Source of the DNA: Chamaea fasciata
Lineage: Eukaryota; Chordata; Aves; Passeriformes; Sylviidae
DNA length: 64,000 nucleotides
Direction of reading: 5' to 3'
Assembly (NCBI GenBank): GCA_029207755.1
Contig: JARCOQ010000006.1
Location: forward strand, 15,226,890-15,290,889
This document shows positions 1-9,306 of this stretch, piece by piece. Under the pieces are notes generated by a model, which was not told the DNA's origin, did not search any database, and worked only from the letters and a program-made list of their open reading frames with translations. Every line of letters starts with the position of its first letter. Positions within the stretch are counted from its first letter, which is position 1. Both the position numbers and the translations under genes were made by a program.

Positions 1-115
1 TTGAGTTTGGTTTTTTTGGTTTGGTTTGTTTGGGTTTTTTTTTGCTGTTGTTTGTTTTGGTTTGGTTTGGTGGTTTTTTGGTTTTCTGGGTTGGGGGGGT
101 GTTTTTTTTTCTTTG
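1..115. repeat. T/G-rich low-complexity tract
   Basis: The first 115 bases are almost only T and G, built from irregular TTTGG and TTTTGG units with runs of up to nine T and a run of seven G. The 72-codon open frame that crosses it is a by-product of this composition (it reads as F, L, V, W and G) and is not a gene. A similar tract lies at 48238-48326. The tract may continue to the left of the window. Confidence 0.85.
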
Positions 116-2785
116 CTGTTTGACTTACGTTCTCCCTGTTCTCTTCTTATTCACATGTGTTACTCCTGAACACTCCAGTTTTCTTACAAGAAATAAATCT
201 AAGGTCCTGACCACTGGGGACATTGGAAATCTTATTTAAAAAATTGAGGGTAAAGTGTTAGTTTTGCCCAGTTTGCCAAAATCTAATTTGGGGTGTCACA
301 TTATGTCTTTGTAACCTTCCCTTGTAATTTCAGCTGGATAGAGCTGCACACTATTACCATCCTTTGTGTAAAAATCTGCTTTCTGTGCCAGCATTTCTGG
401 TGCAAGCAATTTCAATTTTTTATAGATTGTGTCAGACCTTCACATTTCCTTTTTGTTCTAGTGAATTCTTTCTGAAACAGAATATCCACTGACATCAACA
501 ACAGTGTTACCAAAATAGTGAACAAAATCTGAAAAAGAATAGTAAGAACACGCTTGAACAAAAGTAAGCATGCACAGGCTTAAAATTAAGCATCTCTGTG
601 TTGAACTTCTACAACTGAGCAGAACTGATAAAGTGTGAATACACAGAAGTATATTATTGTCCTGTTTTGTCTCATCAACTTCTAACTCACATAGAAGAAA
701 TAAACCTATTAAGACATGAACAATAATAAGAAAATATATCAGACTATTAGCTAAACAAAATAGAAGCACAGTCTCTTGATATTCTATCTACCACAAAAAG
801 CAACCTGTCCAGAGCAGTATATTTGATCTCCCAGGGAAGAATAAAGAACAGCTTTGAGTTTTGTATAAGCATTTGTAAAGAAGAATTACATATAGTTGAT
901 TATTTTAAGTTTAATATTTCTCAGCAAATTCCCCATTTCCCACCAAGAAAAAAGAAACATTCATCTACTTCAGTGGTTTTTTACTCCAGTTTTAACAGAA
1001 CCAAGATACATATTCCAGACCAATACTCCTTTTGATATTTACTACTTAGCTACAAATGCTGGAGTGTTTGGTAAAAGACTGCTACCAGTTGCTCTGTGGT
1101 GCATTTTTGGGGAGAGCAGCTGTACTTTGGAGGAGGCTTTCGTAAACTACTTGCCCTAATTAAGCTTTAATCTATAAATCCCATTATGTAGATCAGTTTG
1201 TATAGCTACAGTTGCATTTAAAATTACCCTTCACTCTGTAATGGAATAAGTACAGGACAGGAACAAATATTTTCAGATTGCTCTGCAAAGTTTTAAGACT
1301 TGCATTTTCCAGAGTAAATTGCCCAGGAGTCACATAGTTACAGTTGTTACCATGCAGAGATTTGCAACACTCTGCTTAGAATCAAGTTGATCTCACATCT
1401 TTCAGTAGAAATTTTTTACTTTTTTTTTTAATCCCTATTTTGTTAGCAGACTTCATATAGCCAGCAAGACACATTCCTTCAATTTTAAGTGCTTAATATA
1501 CATTGCATCTGAAACTTTTTTTTTTTAAGGTCAGAATAGACTGCATGGAGTGGATGGGTCCACAATGAATCAGTACAACAGGAAAAGAAAAATAAAAATC
1601 GATCCGCCTTCCCAACAGCTTGTTTGAATAAATATACTGCTAAAACAAAAAACACATAGCTCCTCTGCCCATCTTCTAAATATTTCCAAACATTTCATGG
1701 GAGCAGTTTACAGTGTGTATGTTATACAATTCTTATAAACTGTTGAAAGCACTGATGTAAACAACCTCCATTTAATATTTTGCAGTGATAATTGCACAGG
1801 AATGCAGGCACAGGGTGGAAGCATGATTTGCATGAGGTGTCAGCACACTTCCTCTTGATTGGTAGGGAATTAGTAGCCAAGCGCTAGAAGTCATTTGAAC
1901 CCCTTTTCACCTACGTGTGTTTTCAGTCTATATCAAAGATTTATAATCAGATGAGTAACTACATACATTTGTGTTGGAGAGAGTGGTGCTGTAACTTCAC
2001 CTGTAACAGGGGCACGGAAGATAACACTTTGGATCATGGAAGTCAGACAGAAAGAGCTGCAGTTTGTACCGCAGTTGCCTCTATTTGCCTTCTCCTAGCT
2101 GAGCCAACACAGACCACTTCTGCAACCACACTCAAAGGTATATGAGTAACAAAAACAATGGTAGCTCCTATAGGTGTCAGATACACGTATATGAACTTTT
2201 CATACAGTATACTCTCAGTTTATTTCCCCATAAATCACATTTAAGCATCACAGGCAGCACCAGCATCTGGGCAGGAAGCCTGCAAGGGAGCCTAAAGGTG
2301 GCAGGAGAGAGACTGCAAATTCAGTAGAGGCCACTTCTCCCCAGGAACCTGGACTGCAGGCCTGTTTTCCTCCTGCAGGGCTTTGGGCCATCAAGCTTTT
2401 TCAGGAAATATAGAACTCACAACTTTTTGAAAAGCCACTCCAGAGAGATCAGGACCCATTATACACAGATCTTTTTCCATGGGATGGTAATGCTACTGCT
2501 TTTACTGAATCACTCCAAAGTTTCTGTGTAAAGAGAGACTCCTTCCCTAGATGTGCTGGATCCTGCATTGTGCTGCTTTTCTAAGCCCATTTTAACAGCT
2601 GTTGCAGCTCATTCATGAGCTGGCCACTATGATTCAGTTCTTATTCTACAAAAATAATGAATCCTACCTATTCTTCAATAACAGTCCAAATCATTTCAGT
2701 AGCACTAACGCAATCTGTAGTGTTTCAGACCATTACTCTGAAAACAGCAATTGTGTTCTGTTTTATAAGTGCCATCTATGTAACA
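116..2785. other. Unique AT-rich non-coding stretch
   Basis: No gene is supported. The longest open frame is 103 codons on the minus strand (458-769); it has no recognisable domain and lies in AT-rich DNA. A single ATTTGCAT octamer occurs at 1826-1833 and an inverted CCAAT box (ATTGG) at 1857-1861. These are isolated and too short to call a promoter. Confidence 0.6.
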
Positions 2786-2789
2786 ATTT

Positions 2790-2862
2790 AAGTTTGTAAA
2801 TCACCTCTGAATCCTTTGTGGTGAAAGGTGCTACATAAACTCAAGCTATTATCATTCCTACA
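2790..2862 (+). repeat. Ancient SINE/L3-like 3' tail relic
   Basis: The stretch reads GTAAATCACCTCTGAATCC, then TTTGTGGTGAAAGGTGCTA, then CATAAACTCAAGCTATTAT. This follows the pattern of the conserved 3' end of old amniote CR1/L3-type LINEs and their SINE partners (GTAAAGCGCT...GATCCT...GAAAGGCGCTATATAAATGCAA...TTATTATT). The A/T-rich trinucleotide tail is decayed. Its 5' extent is unclear and may reach back to about 2740. The assignment rests on remembered consensus patterns, so the exact family is uncertain. Confidence 0.5.
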
Positions 2863-2869
2863 TTTCACT

Positions 2870-5007
2870 GCTCCATAAATGAGATACTGCAGCAGCTCCT
2901 TCCAACAATATGTTTGTGATCACATAACCTTCCATCCCCACTATTTCATTTTTACTGGAATTAGTGATTAATATGAACATCACACCCTTTCCTATATCCC
3001 ACTTCTCTTTGGGGTTTGGATGTTATGCCTGGCAACAGTGCACTGTCTTTCTCTAAGTGGTTTCATTAGAATCAGAGAAGAGCAATTAAATTGGCTATTA
3101 GGATGCAAAGTGTGCAGGTCAGTGCAGCTTCTGCCAGGGAAACACACCTTTAAAACACAGCCCTTAGATTCCCACCTATTTTTGAAAGTTTCAGTAGACA
3201 AATCACTTCCTGAACAAATTGCAGCAAATAGCTCCTTTGCACACAATAAGTTTATTTCCATTATAATTGCTTTAAATGGGCAAAAGTTAAGGAAAACAAT
3301 TGGTGATTTCTATAAAAAGTTTAAAATAAGAGGCAGTCAGTGTCCTTGTCTTCATTCTCTGCTTTCCGCACACATTTTTTTTTCTTTTTTGTTTCCATGG
3401 GTTTTCTCTCACCAGGGCCCCACTGAACAGATCCCATTTGATCAGTTTGTTATTTCCCCTCCTCCTTTTTGACGTGCCACAGCAACCTGAGGGAGTCAAT
3501 ACTCAAAAGAGATAACAAGCTATGAGAAGTAATGCAAGAAAAAATGGCACGGTAAAAGTAATTTGACAGCATCCAGTTGATATTTCCCGGCAGTGAGGTG
3601 CACCAGACACACTGCCAAAATTTCTGTCACCAGTGTAAATTAAGCAATGTGGCAAAAGCAATCAGAGAGTTAAAAGAATCTTCTCTTTGCCCTTGTTTGC
3701 CTCATTTCTTGTTTTTCTCTTAAACTGCACCACTGGGATGAACCACAAGACTTCCCTTCTCCTTATTAAAAAGACAAAAACTGCTTATGCAGCAACTGCA
3801 GCAGGGCTCTGTTGTTAGCAGATAGAAAGGACGCATGGAGATGAGCTACAAACAGTATCCATATCAGCGGAGACACTTATGGGGAAAAATTTGTTCTGTG
3901 AACATTACAAATTCTGGCTCTAATTAAACATTCATCTCTCACTCTTCTGGGGGTGGAGAAGAAAATCATTGTCCTTTTATACTGCAGTTAAAAGTGGAAA
4001 ACATTGCATCCAGAAATACAAAGAAGAAATATTTTTCTATTCTGTGACAGCAATGAACGCTGAGGGTTGTGCTGACTGAAGGTAATTACTACAGCTCTTT
4101 GCTTGTTCTTTAAAAAATAAAAAGAACTGTTCATGCCTTAAAATACAGCTTTTTAGAAAAATCTCTAAATCATTCTGTGATATAATTTCTTTAAACAGTT
4201 GGTACAAGTGCAGACATGATTCTTCCCTTGCTGAGTTTCCTGGCCTTAAAAAATAAACTCGAAGATACATATATATGAAGTTGAACAAAGAGACATGGAT
4301 AGAGAAGGAGAGGTGCTCCCAGCTGAGATCAGGTTCACTGAGGGAATTAGATACTCCTCCTTCCCAGGCCTCTGGTGAGGTAGATGAAAGTCCTTACAAG
4401 TTTCTTAAGTGTGGAAAGAATCCAATCATTAGATAGGGAATGACCAAGGAACCAAAAATGACCAGTCTCACCTGAGTCTCTTTCTTGCTTTCTCTCACAA
4501 AATCATTCGATGAAAAGTGCCAAAATGGAGAGCTAAGCTGCTTTATGAGAATAACTTTGCGACATTTTGGAAAGGCTGGTACACTGATTTGGGAACTTCT
4601 CCAGTTGTTTTTTTCCTCTTGCCTGTTTAAATTTTTTTCCTGTTATCTGTGCTCTCTTCTTTTTTTCACATGGTGAATTCTCTAGGGGTTCACTGAAGCC
4701 TGAAGTTCTTTCTTGTGGAGGAGAGGGGGAATGAGGGGGGATGGGTTTGTATCTATCTATAGTAATAAAACATTCCACATGATTGACATAAATGTTTCTG
4801 ACTTTTCACATGCACTTGGGAAAGGCCTCAACTGTCCAAGTCCATTGTCCATATTATGTTCCCATTTGATTTCAATATATAGGGAAGATTCACTCTAGTG
4901 TTTTTTGAAGATCTGATAGCAATGCACTGGAGCTCACTTCTACGGAAACATGCAGCACCATGAAAAGCAGAAGAGAAGGAGGAGAAGCAGGCAGTGCAGA
5001 AGCAAAG
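2870..5007. other. Unique non-coding stretch
   Basis: The longest open frame here is 150 codons on the plus strand (3020-3472). Its translation has no signal peptide, domain motif or repeat that I recognise, and a minus-strand frame of 89 codons overlaps it, so I regard it as chance. No other structure stands out. Confidence 0.55.
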
Positions 5008-5171
5008 AATCATAGAAGTTCCTGAGTTGGAAGGAACCCACAAGGACCATAGAAGCTCAGCTCCTGGCTCTGAACAGGACAGCCGCAAGAGTGTACCATG
5101 TACCTGAGAGTGTTGTCCAAAGGCTTCTTGAACGCTGTCAGGCTGATGCTGTGACCACTGCCCTGGGCAGC

Positions 5172-5175
5172 CTGT
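5172..5175. repeat. Target site duplication, left copy (CTGT)
   Basis: CTGT directly precedes the LTR start TGTCAGG and is repeated at 5636-5639 directly after the LTR end. It is four bases long and matches exactly. Confidence 0.8.
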
Positions 5176-5379
5176 TGTCAGGGAATACATTCAGTGCAGT
5201 AGCTCGGTGTGCTGCAGTTCCAGCTGCAGACTGAGATTTGGGGTTGGAGTCCTGGGCAAGAGGCCATGAACTGCCGACCCTTTGCATGACAGAGGGCACA
5301 GGAATCTTGTGGCACAGATGCTCAGAGACACAGCAGGAGCTGACTACCCAAGACTTTCACCTGATTGTACTCCCAAGAG

Positions 5380-5386
5380 TATAAAA
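5380..5386 (+). promoter_or_regulatory. TATA box of the nested solo LTR
   Basis: TATAAAA lies about 205 bp into the LTR, at the expected end of U3 and about 70 bp before the poly(A) signal. This fits a retroviral U3/R arrangement. Whether it still drives transcription cannot be seen from sequence. Confidence 0.65.
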
Positions 5387-5450
5387 ACACTCATTTTTAA
5401 GGCCCCTCCTCAGAGGCACCCAGCTTGAACTATTTTCTCATTGCATGATG

Positions 5451-5456
5451 ATTAAA
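5451..5456 (+). terminator. ATTAAA poly(A) signal of the nested solo LTR
   Basis: ATTAAA, the common variant poly(A) signal, is followed within 30-60 bases by GT-rich sequence (GACTGCTGTGGAG), the normal downstream element. This places R/U5 at roughly 5475. Confidence 0.6.
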
Positions 5457-5635
5457 CTATTGTAAGGATTGAGACATCTGAGACTGCTGTGGAGTCGAGC
5501 TGGTAACAAAACCTGGTCTGACTTGTGGGAGTGTGGGGTGTGTACCTGCAAAGGGGCTTCACTCCTAGCTCAGGTGGCGTGACAGAGACTGCCAGAGTGA
5601 CTACCGGATTGTTAGATAGAGAAGTATCCTTAACA

Positions 5636-5639
5636 CTGT
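5636..5639. repeat. Target site duplication, right copy (CTGT)
   Basis: This is an exact copy of 5172-5175, directly after the LTR end CTTAACA. CR1 sequence resumes at once with TTCAGTGCC. Confidence 0.8.
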
Positions 5640-6300
5640 TTCAGTGCCAAACCACACTCTGGGTGAAGAATCTCTTCCTAGTATCTAACCTAAACTTCCC
5701 CTGACTCAGTTTCATGCCATTCCTGCAGGTCCTGTCACTGGTCACCAGAGAGAAGTGATCACTGCCTGCCCCTCCTCTTGCCCTCACAAGGAAGTTGAAG
5801 ACCACAGTGAGGTCTCCCCTCTGTCTCCTCTTCTCCAGCCTGAACAAGCCAAGTGACCTCAGCTGCTCCTGGTATGGCTTCCCCTCACAGTCCTTCACCA
5901 TCTTCATTGCCCTCCTTTGGATGATCTCTAACAGCTTAATGTATTTTTTCTATTGTGGCACCCAAAACTATCCGCAAGACTTGAGGTGAGGCCGCCCCAG
6001 CTCAGAGCAGGACAATCCCCTCCCTTGCCCAGCTGGCAATGCTGGGCCTGATGCACCCCAGGACAGGATTGACTCTCCTGGCTGGTAAGGCACTGCTGGC
6101 TCATGTTCAACTTTCCATTGACCAGGAGCCCAAGGCCCCTTTCCATAGCATTGCTTTCCAGCTTCTCATTCTCCAGCCTGAACCTACATCCAGAATTACC
6201 CCATCCAAGGTGCAGAATCTGGCATTTGTCAGGGTTAAGCTTCATATGGTTGGTATGAAGTGTGCAGTAAGCAAAACTGGTCTCCAGGGCCCTGAGAACC

Positions 6301-8550
6301 AAAATTTCTGCATTTTCAGATCACCATCACAGACTCTATCTCCCTTGCTATTTTTGGATGGCTCTGCGAAAGTTAATCAACATAAAACAACACAAGGTGA
6401 CCACTGAGTCCAAAAGATAGGAGTAACTGCTTTCACAGCTTCTCCCATCTACAATGCCATTCAGAAGAAACACAGAAATCCAAGTCTGAGAAATGGCTGA
6501 AATCTAAAATACTTTTACAGTATTGTGTAAATTCAGATGAAAGATTGAGAAAAACTTTACTGCAAAATATTGGTGTTCATTGCAGATGATTTGTTTGCGG
6601 TGCCAAATCACTAATTTCCATTTGATTTCCTTTTGAGCTGTTTTGTCCTGTCAAAAAACTTAGTCATTTAGTTTCTTACATGCACTCTAAATTTCTGAGC
6701 ATGGAATTCTAGTGCCCAAACAACTCATATAGCTTCTGTATGGACTAAGACCTAGATGAAAAAATCACCAACTTTTCTGCTATTACAGTTACTAGATGGT
6801 AGTGAAGCCATCTAGTTTGGAGGAACTAGAAGGAAACAGAAACCTAGATTTTCTTTCTAGCTATGTGAGATGTATTTTAGTGCATATGGGGAGGACAGCT
6901 GAACAGAAGAAACACGGTTTTTCCAAACAAGTGGATAAAAGTTGGATGTCTCATCTCAATTCCTATCTCTGACTGGAGAAATCTCCTGCAGCCTTTCAGA
7001 TTATTTATCTATAAAATGAAAAGAAATGGTTTGTTTTCCTTCTAGGTCTTTTAGTATTTGTATCAAGCTGAAGTTTTAATCATATCACTAGTCTAGCAAA
7101 TTATGCATAAAAAATTATGGGATTTCACTAGCTAAAGCTGCTATAATCCAGATTGTGTTATACAATACAGAAACTTGTGCTTTAAGGACCCACTATTTAA
7201 TTTCTGGAAGAACTGCCAGTTCCTATATAGAGGAAAATGAATGTAAATACATTTTTAAAATAATATTAAGAATGAATAGGTTATTTTGTCACTGACCAGA
7301 TCCTAGATATGCATCTTTCAGAACACCTTTGAACTTCCAGTCCTGCTTTGAGAAAAAACATTGAGCAGATGGCCTTCAAATATCTCTAGCAACCTAAATA
7401 TTTCTGTGATTCACTTGACTGACTGATTTTGGTTTAAAAGGCTAGAAAGCCTATGCCCGTTTTTTCCTTACCTAAAAATGACAATCCTCAAATTTTGTAA
7501 ACTGAGCTATTAAATGAAGCATGGGTATTATAATCCCAAGATTCTTGAAGTTTCACACCATACTAGGAGGTTAAATTAGCTCCCCAAAATTGACAAAAGT
7601 TATTTTTGTATGTTCATGAAACAGAAAAATACTCAAAAATTATTTCTACAAATAACTAAATTTCATTTAAACATGAAATCAAAGATAAAGAAAACCTAGT
7701 TTTCGTTTAAGGTACAGGATAAAATAATAGGAGCTCATTTATTGGTATTGCTAAACTGCAACAAACCTGCATGAGAGGCAGTGGAGTGTACCATAAAGAA
7801 ATAAAACCCAAATGTCATTTGTTTTCACCTAAGAAAAATAAGATTGACTAAATAAAATGTCCTTCGATAACACAGAATTCTGTGTGGCTCTTAACCATAT
7901 TACTAATTTTTCCTGTTAGATAACCAACATTACTTGAGTATGAAACACCAAGAGAGAACTATCATCTTCACTTTCTAACTCTGGTCAAATATTTGTGGAA
8001 GGAATGTGTCTTCAAATTATAAAAATACATTTGCATTATAGTTTTCTGTCAGTTTGATAGTAGAATGAAGAAAATGTTAACCTGGGCATTGAATATTATG
8101 CTTTCATTCAAAATGTTACCAGAAAGGTTCATTTATCTATCTGTATCTTCTGACATGATAAGCAATTAAGTACAAAAAAATTATTTGTAATTTGAATTAT
8201 TATTTAGTAAGTCTCAAAGTTACAAAAGCTTAGGTCTGAGCTCAAATCTAAAATTCTTAGAATAAATTAAGAGTTTAGTTCCTGATCATTGTTTTAATTT
8301 GTAATTTACTCCATCTAACTCTGATATGTATGCAGTAAGTACAGTGTTGCTCAGATTTCTAGTAAAATTCATGTTTGCATGACTGTACTAATCTTCCTCC
8401 CCTGGGAGTCAGAGACGATGGCCTGTGTGAGAGCATGTCTGGCTCACTGATAGTGCCTTGTGGTTCATTGATAGTGTCCTGAAGAATGCAGTCTACCACA
8501 AATGATTAGCTGATCATTTTACTGAGATTTTAATGACAGTTGATGACTTT
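6301..8550. other. Unique AT-rich stretch without genes
   Basis: From about 6410 to 8600 no open frame of 60 codons exists on either strand. The DNA is AT-rich with short A and T runs. A weak MIR-like signal at about 6950-7050 (TTATCTATAAAATG followed by CCTTCTAGG) resembles the CTCATCTGTAAAATG part of MIR, but is too degraded to annotate. Confidence 0.6.
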
Positions 8551-8555
8551 CACAA
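8551..8555. repeat. Target site duplication, left copy (CACAA)
   Basis: Five bases directly before the LTR start, repeated exactly at 9302-9306. Confidence 0.82.
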
Positions 8556-8618
8556 TGCCTTGGGTTGCAATGCAAGATGTAACCAAAAGTATGTATTGTA
8601 TTGCCATCTGTTGAAACC

Positions 8619-8790
8619 GGTTGGGGAGGTGTTTTTCTTTATCTCTTCTATGACCCTTTCCTCATAACTCTGGGGAGAGGGGGTGGATGCCTTCTGATAA
8701 TGGGGCAGCTGTTAAAATCAGGTGGGGCAGTGTTCTTTATCTCTTCCATGACCCATCCTACTTCTGGGGGATACCTTCTGTTAATGGGCC
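8619..8790 (+). repeat. Tandem duplication inside the LTR U3
   Basis: Two diverged copies of about 70-100 bp. Copy A (8619-8720) has GGTTGGGGAGGTG, TTTATCTCTTCTATGACCC and CTGATAATGGGGC. Copy B (8721-8790) has GGTGGGGCAGTG, TTTATCTCTTCCATGACCC and CTGTTAATGGGCC. Copy B looks closer to the family form. Repeated enhancer modules are common in retroviral U3 regions. Confidence 0.7.
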
Positions 8791-8877
8791 ATTAAGGCTC
8801 GCCACATGACTGATACAATTACATCATCCCATTGTGAGATGCTCCACCCAGTGGAAGGAGCCAAGCATTCCTACCTG

Positions 8878-8885
8878 GATAAAAC
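8878..8885 (+). promoter_or_regulatory. TATA-like box of the ERVL-type LTR
   Basis: GATAAAAC sits after CCTACCTG and before the conserved CTGAGATTCAGAACACC block. The related LTR has GGATATAAGC at the same relative position (35708-35717), which supports the assignment. Confidence 0.55.
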
Positions 8886-9158
8886 CTGAGATTCAGAACA
8901 CCAGGACAGCCTGTTTCCACTGGATTCCCAGAAGAAGACCAGACCCATCTCACTACCACTGGACCTTCAGAGGAAAACTACACCCTTCTACAGGATCATC
9001 TCTGCTCCAACAGGACCACATCTGTCACTCCAGGAAGACTTAATCGGCTGCTTCCAACACCCTGACTAACAGGGTGTCAGGTTGTATCCTGTCAGTATTT
9101 CCTTTTTTTGTTTGTTTGCTTTTTTTTGTACTACTACATTTTTATTTTTAATATTCCT

Positions 9159-9164
9159 AGTAAA
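9159..9164 (+). terminator. Variant poly(A) signal of the ERVL-type LTR
   Basis: AGTAAA follows a T-rich stretch. The T-rich stretch plus signal is also seen in the second LTR (ATTAAA at 35918-35923). Confidence is moderate because AGTAAA is a weaker variant. Confidence 0.45.
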
Positions 9165-9301
9165 GAATTGTTATTCCTATTCCCATATCTTTCTGTATAA
9201 TTTCAAAATTATAATAATTCAGAGGAAAGGGGTTTACATTCTCTATTCCAAGGAAAGCTCCCGCTTTTCCTGGCAGACACCTGTCTTTCCAAACCAAGAC
9301 A

Positions 9302-9306
9302 CACAA
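9302..9306. repeat. Target site duplication, right copy (CACAA)
   Basis: An exact copy of 8551-8555, directly after the LTR end. Confidence 0.82.

Larger units (their letters stand above)
5176..5635 (+). mobile_element. Solo LTR of a class I-like endogenous retrovirus, nested in CR1
   Basis: A 460-bp insertion begins TGTCAGG and ends CTTAACA, the short TG...CA inverted termini of a retroviral LTR. It is flanked by a direct repeat CTGT at 5172-5175 and 5636-5639. Taking out the insertion and one CTGT leaves CAGCCTGTTTCAGTGCC, which agrees with the CR1 consensus at that point, so both ends are well fixed. A TATA box at 5380-5386 and an ATTAAA poly(A) signal at 5451-5456 set the plus orientation and give a U3-R-U5 layout. 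A 4-bp target duplication is usual for gammaretrovirus-like (class I) elements. No internal viral genes are present; recombination between two LTRs is the likely origin. The family name is not known to me. Confidence 0.85.
5008..6300 (-). mobile_element. CR1 LINE, 5'-truncated, split by an LTR insertion
   Basis: CR1 is the dominant non-LTR retrotransposon of birds. Read on the minus strand, the element ends at 5008 with the CR1 3' end (GGTTCCTTCCAACTCAGGAA followed by a CTATGATT octamer). The 3' UTR fills 5640-5950. The C-terminal part of the reverse transcriptase ORF lies at about 6080-6265, where the minus frame reads MKLNPDKCQILHLG and later GLLVNGKLNMSQQC, matching the CR1 pattern MKFN..KC..LHLG...LGVLVD.KL.MSQQC. 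The copy starts inside ORF2, so it is 5'-truncated as most CR1 copies are. Frameshifts and stops make it non-functional. It is interrupted at 5176-5635 by a solo LTR; removing that restores a continuous CR1 alignment. Confidence 0.9.
8556..9301 (+). mobile_element. Solo LTR, ERVL type (songbird-like family)
   Basis: This 746-bp LTR begins TGCCTTGGGTTGC and ends CCAAACCAAGACA. It is flanked by the exact 5-bp direct repeat CACAA at 8551-8555 and 9302-9306, the length typical of ERVL (class III) integrations. I recognise the overall sequence as a common passerine ERVL LTR type. U3 carries a tandem duplication (8619-8720 and 8721-8790), each unit with a TTTATCTCTTC-YATGACCC block and a CTGWTAATGGGSC block. 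A TATA-like GATAAAAC lies at 8878-8885 and an AGTAAA signal at 9159-9164, giving plus orientation. No primer binding site follows the 3' end, so it is a solo LTR. The copy at 35459-35974 is related but shorter. Confidence 0.88.

Noticed and set aside
3020..3472. 150-codon plus open frame
   Set aside because: No domain, signal peptide or repeat; a minus frame overlaps it; length is within chance for a 64-kb window.
5928..6302. 124-codon minus frame as a gene
   Set aside because: It is the C-terminal part of CR1 ORF2, within the annotated LINE.
6950..7050. Possible MIR fragment (TTATCTATAAAATG)
   Set aside because: Only one block matches and it is low-complexity; too weak to list as a feature.
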